Below, one piece after another: positions 27,542 through 35,348 of a stretch of 64,000 nucleotides of DNA (the first letter of the stretch is position 1; each line of letters opens with the position of its first letter). The notes beneath the pieces were generated by a model, which was not told the DNA's origin, did no database searches, and saw only the letters and a list, made by a program, of their open reading frames with translations. The position numbers and the translations under genes are program-made. Source of the DNA: Candidatus Ribeiella danica (GTDB lineage Bacteria; Chloroflexota; Chloroflexia; Chloroflexales; Roseiflexaceae); the NCBI GenBank assembly GCA_016717335.1, contig JADKFS010000019.1:496001-560000 (forward strand), read 5' to 3'.

Positions 27542-27627
27542 GCAGCCGGCAGCCGGCAGCTGGCAGCAGCGGTAGACTGCGGAGTGCGGACTGTGGACTG
27601 AATGGCGAGGGGAACGTAGGAATCACC

Positions 27628-28605
27628 ATGACTGAAGAACGGCAACCCGCGCGCTTCGACGTCGTCAGCCTGGGCGAGGCGATGCTGCGGCTGAGCGTGC
27701 CGACCGGGGCGCGGCTGGACGACGCGCGCGCGCTCGACGTCGAGATCGGCGGCGCCGAGGGCAACGTGTGCGTGGCGCTGGCGCGGCTGGGCCGGCGCTG
27801 CGGCTGGGTCGGCCGGCTGCCCGACCACGCGCTGGGCAACGCCGTGCTGCGGACCTACCGCGCCGACGGCGTGGACGTGTCGGCGGTGCGGCGCGCGCCC
27901 GGCGAGCGGCTGGGCACCTACTTCATCGAGTACGCGGCCCAGCCGCGCTCGATCCAGGTGATCTACGACCGCGCCGGCTCGGCAGCCGCGCGCATGACCG
28001 TCGACGACGTCGACTGGGACTACCTGCTCGACACGCGCCTGCTGCACCTGACCGGCATCACCGCCGCGCTGAGCGAGAGCTGCTACGCGATCCTGGCCGA
28101 GGCGATCCGGCGCGCGCGCGCGGCGGGGGTGGCCGTCAGCTTCGACGTGAACTACCGCGCCAAGCTCTGGGATGCCCCGACGGCCGGGGCGCGGCTGCGG
28201 CCGCTGATCGCCGAGGCCGACCTGCTGTTCTGCAAGAGCGCGGACGCGGCGCTGCTGTTCGGCTGCCGCGGCGAGCCGCGCGAGCTGATGGCCGGCCTGC
28301 AGGGGATCAGCCGGGCCGGCGCGATCTTCTGCACCTTCGGCGAGCAGGGCGCGGCGCTGCTGCGAGGCGACACGTTCGCCCGCCGGCCCGCGCTGCCGGT
28401 CCAGATCGTCGACCGGATCGGCAGCGGCGACGCCTTCGCGGCCGGCGCGCTCGACGGCTGGCTCGACGGCGACCCCGCCGCGGGGCTGCGGCGCGGCGTG
28501 GCGCTGGCGGCGATCGCGCTCTCGCAGCACGGCGACCGCGTGCTCACGACGCGGGCCGAGCTGAGCGCGGCCGAGGCGCAGGAGCGGCACGACGTGGCGA
28601 GGTGA
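27628..28605 (+). CDS. 2-keto-3-deoxygluconate kinase-like PfkB family sugar kinase
   Basis: A 325-residue ribokinase-family kinase. It has GGAEGNVCVALARLG near residue 43 (PfkB signature 1 region), SFDVNYRAKLW near 172 (KDG-kinase-like) and DRIGSGDAFAAG near 270 (signature 2, catalytic Asp and anion hole). It is predicted to phosphorylate 2-keto-3-deoxygluconate to KDPG, the substrate of the aldolase encoded next. The open frame runs on upstream over the lactonase gene but is a shadow there; the ATG at 27628 starts the conserved FDVVSLGEAMLRL strand. Confidence 0.92.
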   Translation: MTEERQPARFDVVSLGEAMLRLSVPTGARLDDARALDVEIGGAEGNVCVALARLGRRCGWVGRLPDHALGNAVLRTYRADGVDVSAVRRAPGERLGTYFIEYAAQPRSIQVIYDRAGSAAARMTVDDVDWDYLLDTRLLHLTGITAALSESCYAILAEAIRRARAAGVAVSFDVNYRAKLWDAPTAGARLRPLIAEADLLFCKSADAALLFGCRGEPRELMAGLQGISRAGAIFCTFGEQGAALLRGDTFARRPALPVQIVDRIGSGDAFAAGALDGWLDGDPAAGLRRGVALAAIALSQHGDRVLTTRAELSAAEAQERHDVAR

Positions 28606-28612
28606 GGAGCCA

Positions 28613-28920
28613 AGGACGATGGACGATAGACCAAGGACCAAGGACCAAGGACCAACGACCAACGACCAAGGTATCAAAGACGATGGACGATAGACGATAG
28701 ACCAAGGACCAAGGACCAAGGACCAAGGCCGAGACCGGCCAAGGACCAACGCAAGGACCAAGGACCAAGGACCAAGGACCAACGACCAAGGACCAACGAC
28801 CAACGACCAACGACCAACGACCAAGGTATCAAAGACGATGGACGATAGACGATAGACCAAGGACCAAGGACCAAGGACCAAGGACCAAGGACCAAGGACC
28901 AAGGACCAGGGTATCAAAGA
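28613..28920. repeat. Heptamer tandem repeats (GGACCAA)n with interspersed 35-bp spacer unit
   Basis: Long runs of GGACCAA with CGACCAA variants are interrupted by a repeated block reading GTATCAAAGACGATGGACGA followed by TAGACGATAGACC, seen at about 28671, 28826 and 28911. Reading frames here translate to Gly-Pro-Trp-Ser-Leu-Val heptads and are artefacts. It lies between the KDG kinase and KDPG aldolase genes. Confidence 0.9.
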
Positions 28921-28965
28921 CGATGGACGATGGAGCAAATCCCAAGTCCCAAATCCCAAGCCCCT

Positions 28966-29001
28966 TGTCACCTTGTCACCTTGTCACCTTGTCACCTTGT
29001 C
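28966..29001. repeat. (CACCTTGT)n octamer microsatellite
   Basis: Four to five consecutive copies of the octamer TCACCTTG immediately before the KDPG aldolase leader. A related octamer (GACAAGAT / GACAAGGT) occurs at 45293 and around 62212. Confidence 0.8.
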
Positions 29002-29030
29002 GAGGACCAAAGACTAAGAAGGGGAAGCAG

Positions 29031-29654
29031 ATGAGCGCAATCGACAGCATCCTCGAGCACAAGATCGTCGCGATCGTGCGGCTGGCCGAGTACGATCGGG
29101 CGGTGGAGCTGGCGCGGGCGCTGGTGGCCGGCGGCGTGCGCGTGCTAGAGTTCACGCTCACCGGCAAGGGCGCGATCGAGGCGATCGCGGCGACCCGGCG
29201 GGCGCTGGGCGACGCGGCCTGCGTCGGCGTGGGCTCGGTGCTGCGGCCCGAGGAGGCCGGCGCGGCGATCGACGCCGGCGCGCAGTTCGTGGTGACGCCG
29301 GCCGTGCGCCGGCAGGTGATCGCGGCCTGCGTCAACCGCGACACGCTGGCGCTGGCGGGCGGGCTGACGCCGACCGAGCTGCTGGACGCCCACGAGGCCG
29401 GCGCGCAGCTGGTCAAGCTGTTCCCGGCGCAGTCGTTCGGGCCGCGCTACCTGAAGGATGTGCTGGCGCCGCTGCCGTTTCTCAAGCTGGTGCCGACCGG
29501 CGGCGTGAGCGCGGCGAACGCGCGCGAGTACCTGGACGCGGGCGCGGCAGCGCTCGGCATCGGCGGCAACCTGGTGTCGAGCAAGCTCGTCGCGGCGGGC
29601 GCGTTCGATCAGATCAGCGCCGGGGCGCGCGAGTGCGTGGATGCCGTCAGGTAG
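29031..29654 (+). CDS. eda: 2-dehydro-3-deoxy-phosphogluconate (KDPG) aldolase
   Basis: A 207-residue class I aldolase that splits KDPG into pyruvate and glyceraldehyde-3-phosphate. It has KIVAIVRLAEYDRAVEL (active-site Arg), VLEFTLTGKGAIEAI (catalytic Glu region), VGVGSVLRPEEA, FVVTPAVRRQVI, a Schiff-base Lys in AQLVKLFPAQSFG (near residue 130), and KLVPTGGVSAANAREYL. The ATG at 29031 follows GGGGAAG; the frame upstream comes from repeat DNA. It is the final step of the sugar-acid route encoded here. Confidence 0.95.
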   Translation: MSAIDSILEHKIVAIVRLAEYDRAVELARALVAGGVRVLEFTLTGKGAIEAIAATRRALGDAACVGVGSVLRPEEAGAAIDAGAQFVVTPAVRRQVIAACVNRDTLALAGGLTPTELLDAHEAGAQLVKLFPAQSFGPRYLKDVLAPLPFLKLVPTGGVSAANAREYLDAGAAALGIGGNLVSSKLVAAGAFDQISAGARECVDAVR

Positions 29655-29708
29655 CGCTTTGCTCCGCTCATCGCTATGGGCCGCGCGGCGCGGGCCGGTC
29701 GCATGCCC

Positions 29709-30338
29709 TCAGCGCTCTAGCTTTGTGCTCGGCCGCAGCTCGACGATCGTCTTGCCGCTCCTGAGCTGCCGCGCGCCGATCACCTCGACCCGCGCGGCGT
29801 TGCCGGCCGCGAAGCGCTTGCCGCCAAGCTGATCGGCCTTGATGATCCCGATCGCCTGCTCGTCGGCGAAGCCGGGCACCTCGACCAGCACCGCGCTCGC
29901 GTCGGCGGCCACGACCCGGCCGAGGAAGCTGTCGCCGACGGCGGGCAGCCGCGGGCCGGCCAGCTGCGGCGCCTGGCCGACCGCCACACTCGCGAGCGGC
30001 CGGGCGTTCGCCGGGCGAGCGATCTGGGCGTCCGGCACGGCGCGGTAGTAGCGCAGCAGCCGGATGGCCCAGCCGAGCGCCTCGGCCATCTGGTCGGCCG
30101 GCAGGCCGCGCAGGTGGCGCTCGCTGGCGGCCAGCAGCTCGCGGTAGTGGCCCAGCGTCTGGCCCGAGCGGACGACCGCGCGGCCGTCGTAGGCGATCGC
30201 GCGCAGGTACTCGAAGAACTTGCGCTCGTCGCGCTTCGTGCGCAGGTAGGCCAGCGCCTTCTGGGCCTCGTTCGGGTCGACCCGCGCGCCGGCCAGGTCG
30301 GCCGCGAGTGCGGCGGCTGTGACGTGGATGCGCGTCAT
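29709..30338 (-). CDS. Unknown protein with helical N-terminus and C-terminal OB/S1-like domain, at the 3' side of the type III-D cas operon
   Basis: A 209-residue protein I do not recognise as a named family. Residues 1-105 look all-helical and basic (RTKRDERKFFEYLRAIAYDG, LGWAIRLLRYYRAV). Residues about 130-205 read like a five-stranded S1/OB fold (GDSFLGRVVAAD, VLVEVPGFADEQAIGIIKAD, AARVEVIGARQLRSGKTIVE). It is on the same strand as the cas operon but separated by the 52-bp tandem array, so co-transcription is uncertain. A role in RNA binding in the CRISPR system is a reasonable guess only. No CARF or HEPN motif is visible. Confidence 0.65.
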   Translation of the reverse strand: MTRIHVTAAALAADLAGARVDPNEAQKALAYLRTKRDERKFFEYLRAIAYDGRAVVRSGQTLGHYRELLAASERHLRGLPADQMAEALGWAIRLLRYYRAVPDAQIARPANARPLASVAVGQAPQLAGPRLPAVGDSFLGRVVAADASAVLVEVPGFADEQAIGIIKADQLGGKRFAAGNAARVEVIGARQLRSGKTIVELRPSTKLER

Positions 30339-30353
30339 GGCTGCTCCTCTTGA

Positions 30354-30926
30354 GATTTGATCCGCGGATAGCGCGGATGGTGCGGATAGCGTGTGCGCTC
30401 AGCTCGATTTGATCCGCGGATAACGCGGATTATGCGGATAGCGTGTGCGCTCAGCTCGATTTGATCCGCGGATAGCGCGGATGGTGCGGATAGCGTGTGC
30501 GCTCAGCTCGATTTGATCCGCGGATAGCGCGGATGGTGCGGATAGCGTGTGCGCTCAGCTCGATTTGATCCGCGGATAACGCGGATTATGCGGATAGCGT
30601 GTGCGCTCATTCGCTCGATTTGATCCGCGGATAACGCGGATAACGCGGATAGCGTGTGCGCTCAGCTCGATTTGATCCGCGGATAACGCGGATTATGCGG
30701 ATAGCGTGTGCGCTCAGCTCGATTTGATCCGCGGATAGCGCGGATTATGCGGATAGCGTGTGCGCTCAGCTCGATTTGATCCGCGGATAACGCGGATTAT
30801 GCGGATAGCGTGTGCGCTCAGCTCGATTTGATCCGCGGATAACGCGGATTATGCGGATAGCGTGTGCGCTCAGCTCGATTTGATCCGCGGATAACGCGGA
30901 TTATGCGGATAGCGTGTGCGCTCAGC
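30354..30926. repeat. 52-bp tandem repeat array, 11 copies
   Basis: Copies start at 30354, 30406, 30458, 30510, 30562, 30617, 30669, 30721, 30773, 30825 and 30877 (one 3-bp insertion before the sixth). Each holds GATTTGATCCGCGGATAACG, then CGGATTATGCGGATAGCG and a constant tail. Within a unit the 7-mer GCGGATA itself repeats three times. Only a few positions vary (AA/AG, TTAT/TGGT) and there are no unique spacers, so it is not a CRISPR array. It fills the gap between the S1-like gene and the last RAMP gene of the cas operon. Confidence 0.93.
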
Positions 30927-30981
30927 AACCCTTTATCCGCAGTACCCACGCTATCTGCGGATGATAATCCTGAGAGTAGTC

Positions 30982-31950
30982 TTAATAGCTTCTATCAGGG
31001 CACGCCCGATCCGGGCGCGGCCAGCGCAGCAGCTCGGCCAGCCGCCGGAGCTGCGGCTCCAGCACCAGCCCTTCGGCGCGCGCGGCCTGCAGCAGCGGGC
31101 CGATCGCGCGCGGCGCGGGCTCGGCCTCCAGCTCGACATAGGCTGCGCGCGGGTCGAGCGTCGCCAGGCGCGCGTCGGCAAGCTCGATCGTGCCGAGGCA
31201 GGCCGGCTTGCCGCCGCCCAGCTTCGGCCACAGCCGGTAGGTCTCGTCCAGCCCCAGCGCGATCAGCAGCAGCCCCAGCTCGCCGGGCGTCAGGCTCTCG
31301 AAGTCCATCCGAAAGCCGAACCGGCTGTCGGGCGGGCACGCCTCGAGCGGCAGGTCGCCCGGCGCCAGCGCGCCGTGCATGTAGAACTTGCGCCCGCGCG
31401 GCTGCCGGCCGTCGAAGTAGGTGTCGGTCGCCTCGGGCCGCGGCCGGAACAGCTGCGGCGTCGGGACGATGATCGGCTCGCCGTCCTCCAGCCGCGCGTC
31501 GGCGAAGCGCACCTGGCCCTGGTAGCCCAGCGCGCCGAAGATCCGCTGCGCCACGTCCAGCCGGTCCGGCGCGCGCGACGGCTCGGCCTCGCGCGGCAGG
31601 TCGCGCGTGCGGGTGACGTGCACGGCCGACCGGCTGATCGCCTCAAGGATGCTGCGGATGCAGCCCTTCAGCGAGGTGGCCGGTATCGCCGGGGCGCCGC
31701 CGGTGCGGAAGTGCGCCTTGACCATCGGGTACTGCCGGTCGCGCGTCGGCTCCAGCAGCCCCGAGGCGACGTGTATGGGCGAGCGGGCCACCAGCGTGCC
31801 CGAGAGCGTCCCGCCCAGCTGCTGGAAGCGCTGGTGCCCGGCAGGCTGGCCTTTCGGCACGTGGCCCGGCGCCAGCGGCACGAACTCGTAGGGCTTCGGC
31901 AGCGGCGGCTCGCTCGGCCCGCGCTCGCCGCGGTCGCGCTGAAAGCTCAT
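30982..31950 (-). CDS. Type III-D CRISPR RAMP protein (Cas7/Csm3-like), most distal
   Basis: A 322-residue RAMP. It has PAIPATSLKGCIRSILEAI near residue 92 (the IPG/ATSLKG RAMP motif), RIFGALGYQGQVRFADARL near 137 and a glycine-rich loop LWPKLGGGKPACLG near 243. A non-conserved Pro-rich N-terminus of about 45 residues precedes the first strand. The catalytic Asp position of Csm3 is not obvious, so it may be a structural backbone or Cas7-cap subunit. ATG overlaps the preceding stop (ATGA, 31947-31950). Confidence 0.85.
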   Translation of the reverse strand: MSFQRDRGERGPSEPPLPKPYEFVPLAPGHVPKGQPAGHQRFQQLGGTLSGTLVARSPIHVASGLLEPTRDRQYPMVKAHFRTGGAPAIPATSLKGCIRSILEAISRSAVHVTRTRDLPREAEPSRAPDRLDVAQRIFGALGYQGQVRFADARLEDGEPIIVPTPQLFRPRPEATDTYFDGRQPRGRKFYMHGALAPGDLPLEACPPDSRFGFRMDFESLTPGELGLLLIALGLDETYRLWPKLGGGKPACLGTIELADARLATLDPRAAYVELEAEPAPRAIGPLLQAARAEGLVLEPQLRRLAELLRWPRPDRACPDRSY

Positions 31951-32390
31951 GGGCCGACCTCCCTGTAGCGCACGAACTGCACCGCCTGGTTGGGGGCGAG
32001 GTACTGGACGAAGCTCAGCCGGGCGCCCTTCGGCCGGTCGAGCATGATCCGCAGGTCCTCGCTCGGGCGCCTGAGCGCCCAGGGCTGGCCGACCTGCTCG
32101 CCCGGCGCGAACTCGGCGCGCTCCTGCTCGGTCAGCAGCAGCACGTCGAAGCCATCCGCCGCGCGGCGCCAGCGCAGCTCGGCCTCGGCGCAGAAGGCGT
32201 GGCCGAAATCCCAGTCGTCAAGCGCGTCGAGCGGGCGCATATCACCCGGCCCAAACGAGCGGATGTCGTCGGCGAGCGCGACCAGGTCGCCGCCGAAGAT
32301 CGCGCCGGCCGGCACGTAGCGCTCGATCAGCGCGCGCAGCTCGGCCGCGCTCTGGCCGCGCCGGCGGTAGCTGTAGCCCTGCTCGCTCAT
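31947..32390 (-). CDS. Csx19-like type III-D accessory protein (tentative)
   Basis: A 147-residue protein between two RAMP genes, with ATGA overlaps at both ends. FCAEAELRWRRAADGFDVLL near residue 65 and the ending APNQAVQFVRYREVGP resemble, from memory, the short Csx19 proteins (about 150 residues) that mark subtype III-D. Only the size, the AEL-x-WR pattern and the operon position support this, so Csx19 is a tentative name. An alternative GTG start lies 9 bases upstream at 32399. Confidence 0.6.
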   Translation of the reverse strand: MSEQGYSYRRRGQSAAELRALIERYVPAGAIFGGDLVALADDIRSFGPGDMRPLDALDDWDFGHAFCAEAELRWRRAADGFDVLLLTEQERAEFAPGEQVGQPWALRRPSEDLRIMLDRPKGARLSFVQYLAPNQAVQFVRYREVGP

Positions 32391-33622
32391 GGCGCCCACC
32401 CGATCGCGCGCTTCCAGGCCGGCATGCAGGCCCGCCAGATCGACCTCACGGCCTCGTGTCCCTCCGCGCGCAGCAGCGTGCCCATGCCGCGCTCCTCGTC
32501 GGGCCGGTACGCCAGCCCGGCCGGCAGGTCGACCTGGTCGTCCTCCGGGAAGTCGTAGGGCGACTGCGGCTCGAACGCGCCGACGCCGGCCAGCCGGCCG
32601 ATCTCGACGATCTTGCGCCCGCCCAGCAGCCGCAGCCAGCCGCCGGACGGCTCGCAGGCGGGGTAGCGCAGCTCAAGGCTGCCGAACGTCGCGCGCACGC
32701 GCCCCATCCCGCGCGACTTGCCGAAGCCCAGCGCGATCCGGCCCTCGGCCAGGTCGCGCAGCGCCAGGCCCAGCAGCGCCAGCTGCGCCAGCGTGACGTT
32801 CTTGAAGTCGACCGAGGTCGGGAAGCGGCCGGCGATCACAGCCTCGTAGTTGAACGGGCCGACCGCGACCGAGCCGTAGATCCGGTCGATCGCCACGCCG
32901 TTGCGCTCCTCGGTGACCACGCCCTGGCCGTAGGCGTCGGCGAAGCGCACCCGCCCGGCCAGCCCGGTGTGGCCGAAGATCTGGCTCACCAGCGACGAGC
33001 GCCGGTAGATGATCGCGGTGCGCTCGGGGTAGTCCCTCAGGCTGCCGCGGATCGACTCGACGTAGCGGCCGGAGCTGTAGCGCATGTCCTCGATCCCGCG
33101 GTACTGCGCCTCCTCGTGGAACCGGTCGTCCTCCTTCTGTTTCTCGTCTTCGGCGGCGCGCTGGTAGGCGTCGGCCAGCGGGTTGTCGGCCAGCGGAAGC
33201 TTCGCGTCCGGCCGCGCCTGCTTCGAGCGCAGATCCTGCTCGGCCGGCTCGGGTCGGCCCTCGGCGCGGGCGCGCGCCTGCTCGCGCCGCACCAGCGCCT
33301 GCCACTCGCGGCGGTCCAGCTCCTGGCGGCGCGCCAGGCTCTCCTGCTGCAGCGCGTCGCTGTCGAGCGTGCGCGCGATCCGCTCGGCCTGCGCGCGCAC
33401 GACGCCCTTGAGCGACGGGCCGGGCAGGTAGATCTGATCGGCCTGGCGAGCGCGCGAGTCGTCGGGCGGCGCTGCCGGCGCGCCGCGGAAGCGCGTGCGC
33501 ACGAACTCCATGTCCGGCCGGGTCGGCTCGCCGCCGCCGCTCTCGCCGGCCTTGATCAGGATCGGCCCGTCCGGCTCGATCGTCAGCTCGACCCGGCCTT
33601 CGAGGTAGGTCGCCTTATGCAT
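32387..33622 (-). CDS. Type III-D CRISPR RAMP protein (Cas7-like) with charged insertion
   Basis: A 411-residue RAMP. After a short beta start it has QIYLPGPSLKGVVRAQAERI near residue 62 (RAMP motif), then an unusual stretch of about 90 charged, mostly helical residues (about 95-185: RREQARARAEGRPEPAEQD and others). The fold then resumes at SQIFGHTGLAGRVRFADAY near 215, with ERNGVAIDRIYG and the Gly-rich loop GFGKSRGMGRVRATF near 300. An Asp in TRPDMEFVR lies near the Csm3 catalytic position. It overlaps the neighbouring cas genes by 4 and 8 bp. Confidence 0.87.
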   Translation of the reverse strand: MHKATYLEGRVELTIEPDGPILIKAGESGGGEPTRPDMEFVRTRFRGAPAAPPDDSRARQADQIYLPGPSLKGVVRAQAERIARTLDSDALQQESLARRQELDRREWQALVRREQARARAEGRPEPAEQDLRSKQARPDAKLPLADNPLADAYQRAAEDEKQKEDDRFHEEAQYRGIEDMRYSSGRYVESIRGSLRDYPERTAIIYRRSSLVSQIFGHTGLAGRVRFADAYGQGVVTEERNGVAIDRIYGSVAVGPFNYEAVIAGRFPTSVDFKNVTLAQLALLGLALRDLAEGRIALGFGKSRGMGRVRATFGSLELRYPACEPSGGWLRLLGGRKIVEIGRLAGVGAFEPQSPYDFPEDDQVDLPAGLAYRPDEERGMGTLLRAEGHEAVRSIWRACMPAWKRAIGWAP

Positions 33623-34466
33623 CGCTCACCTCCGCCGCGGGGGCCAGCCCGGCCAGCCGGTCGCGGAACGCGCCGATCCACTCGCGCTCCTGCTGCTCGG
33701 AGACGTCGCGCCCGGCCCTGGCGATCCCGCCGGCCAGCAGGTCGACGATCGCGTCGACCGAATCGATCTCGCAGTAGCGCCGCGCGCGGGTCAGCAGCCG
33801 GACCCGGCCCAGCCCGCGCGAGCGGAAGCCGCCGATCGCAACCTCGCCGCGCTCCCACGGCTTGAGCGCCAGCAGCAGCATGCCGAGCTGCCACGGATCG
33901 GCGTTCTCCAGCGCCAGCTCAAACTCGAAGCGCGTGCCGGCCGGCGCGACCTCGTAGCTGTACAGCAGGCCCTCCTCGGCCGTCTCGGTGTCGCGGTTGA
34001 TCGCCACGCCGTTGCGGACCTCGTGCCGGCCCGCCCAGCGCTCGCCGGCTAGCTGCGCGTCCTTGACGAACAGCCGGCCGGCCAGCTCGGGCGAGCCGAA
34101 GGTCAGGTCGATCATGGTGGACATCTGCCAGATCGCGCGGCTCAGCTCGGCGTCGTCGCGCGCGCGCTCCCTCAGCGGGCGAACCTGCTCGCGCGTGCGG
34201 CGCTCGATCTGCTCGAGGTCGAGCGCCTGGCCGGGCGCGACCGCGCGGATCAGCCCCTCCAGGCGCGCGCGCAGCGCGCCCTTGAGCGACGCGCCGGGGA
34301 TGAACGGCCGGCCGAGCGCGTCGCGCAGCACCGGCAGGTCGGCGCCGGTCGCATCGCCGGCGCGCCCGGCGCCGATCCGCAGCGCCGTCTCGGCCAGCAG
34401 CTCGCCGCTCACGACCAGCTGGTTTCGCAGCGCGGCGAAGGACAGCGGCTCGCTAGAGTGTGGCAT
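33615..34466 (-). CDS. csm3: Csm3-like Cas7 backbone RNase of the type III-D complex
   Basis: A 283-residue RAMP with the clearest Csm3 pattern in the operon: GADLPVLRDALGRPFIPGAS with LKG following. Asp43 corresponds to the target-RNA-cleaving Asp of Csm3 proteins (Asp33 in the Streptococcus protein, from memory). Further blocks are HEVRNGVAINRDTETAEEG, a beta-hairpin and the Gly-rich loop GGFRSRGLGRVR near 215. It overlaps the upstream small-subunit gene by 14 bp and the next RAMP by 8 bp. Predicted to line the crRNA and cut bound RNA every six nucleotides. Confidence 0.9.
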   Translation of the reverse strand: MPHSSEPLSFAALRNQLVVSGELLAETALRIGAGRAGDATGADLPVLRDALGRPFIPGASLKGALRARLEGLIRAVAPGQALDLEQIERRTREQVRPLRERARDDAELSRAIWQMSTMIDLTFGSPELAGRLFVKDAQLAGERWAGRHEVRNGVAINRDTETAEEGLLYSYEVAPAGTRFEFELALENADPWQLGMLLLALKPWERGEVAIGGFRSRGLGRVRLLTRARRYCEIDSVDAIVDLLAGGIARAGRDVSEQQEREWIGAFRDRLAGLAPAAEVSDA

Positions 34467-35025
34467 TGCCGGGCTCCTTGCGCGTGACGATCGTCTCGAG
34501 CGCGCCGTGCCCGCCCTCGACCTTGACGCAGTAGTAGAACGCGCGGTTGAGGTAGCCCAGGTACTCCTCGGCCAGCCGGCGCTCGATCTGATCGAGCAGC
34601 GCCGGGTCGTCGGCGGCCCCGGCCAGCGGTCGGCGCAGCAGCGCGATCGCGCGCACGGCCGCCGCGCGCACCTCGCCCTGGATATCCTCGATCACCTGGT
34701 GGCCGAAATCGCGCTGGCCGTAGTCGCCGGGCAGCACCCCGCGATGTATCAGCTCGGCGCGCTGCCGATCCAGCTCCTGCGACACATTCTTCTCGCGCCA
34801 GGCCGACTCGCGCGCGATCTGGTAGCGGATGAAGTTCAGCAGCGCCTCGATCGACCCGGCGCTGCCGGCGACGTTGACGACGTTGCGGATCTGGTTCTCC
34901 TTCAGGCGCGTGCGCGGCGCCAGCAGCAGCACGGTGCGGTTGGCCGTGCGCACCAGCCTGTCGCGCTGCGCGGCGATCGCCCGGCTTAGCTCCAGCTCGC
35001 GCTGCAGGTCATCTGGGTTCTCCAT
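34453..35025 (-). CDS. Cas11/Csm2-like small subunit of the type III-D complex (tentative)
   Basis: A 190-residue, mostly helical protein lying between csx10 and csm3. The segment RLKENQIRNVVNVAGSAGSI followed by LLNFIRYQIAR resembles the core of type III small subunits that pack along the target strand. The C-terminal half (LLDQIERRLAEEYLGYLNRAF, YYCVKVEGG) is also helical. No enzyme motif is seen. Identification rests on this core, helix content, size and operon slot. Its ATG at 35025 is followed downstream by a 14-bp overlap with csm3. Confidence 0.65.
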   Translation of the reverse strand: MENPDDLQRELELSRAIAAQRDRLVRTANRTVLLLAPRTRLKENQIRNVVNVAGSAGSIEALLNFIRYQIARESAWREKNVSQELDRQRAELIHRGVLPGDYGQRDFGHQVIEDIQGEVRAAAVRAIALLRRPLAGAADDPALLDQIERRLAEEYLGYLNRAFYYCVKVEGGHGALETIVTRKEPGNATL

Positions 35026-35200
35026 GTGCCCTCACCCCCCTGCCCCCCCTCTCCCGTGCGGCGGGAGAGGGGGATTCTTTTCCATGAGTCATCCCGTATC
35101 TTACGAACCCCACCCCCTGCCCCCTCCCCTGCCAGGGAGGGGGTGATTCTTGCCGGGTTGCGAGGTTGCGGCTCCGCCGCAACCTCGCAACCCGCCGGGG
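35026..35200. repeat. Dispersed composite hairpin element, copy 3, with 18-bp-arm hairpin inside the cas operon
   Basis: The 323-bp gap between csx10 and the small-subunit gene has no gene. It contains a C/G hairpin (35050-35072), the boundary ATGAGTCATCCCGTAT (35082-35097), a C-run with CCCTGCCAGGG, and the perfect hairpin 35155-35193 (GGGTTGCGAGGTTGCGGC arms, TCC loop). The boundary is shared with the elements at 2310 and 24893 but the hairpin arms are completely different in sequence. It may split the cas operon into two transcripts. Confidence 0.85.
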
Positions 35201-35348
35201 ATGAGGCCAGAACAAGGCAGAGGCTGCGTCGATCGTATTCGCGTCGTTAAAAGCCGAAACCCCGATACCAGGCAAGGGGTGTCGGGATCGCCAGCCCCCA
35301 GTCTCAAGCCCCAAGTCCCAAGTCCCAAGCCCCTGCCCGACAAGAGCG

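Noticed and set aside
26422..28605. A 727-residue fusion of an Arg/Ala-rich protein with a sugar kinase
   Set aside because: The first 400 codons are a frame-shifted shadow of the lactonase gene and repeat DNA; the kinase starts at 27628.
28226..28971. Minus-strand proteins rich in Gly-Pro-Trp-Ser-Leu-Val heptads
   Set aside because: They result from translating a heptamer DNA repeat; no start signals or conserved domains.
30354..30926. Possible CRISPR array next to the cas operon
   Set aside because: The whole 52-bp unit is repeated with only a few variable bases; there are no unique spacers, so it is a simple tandem repeat.
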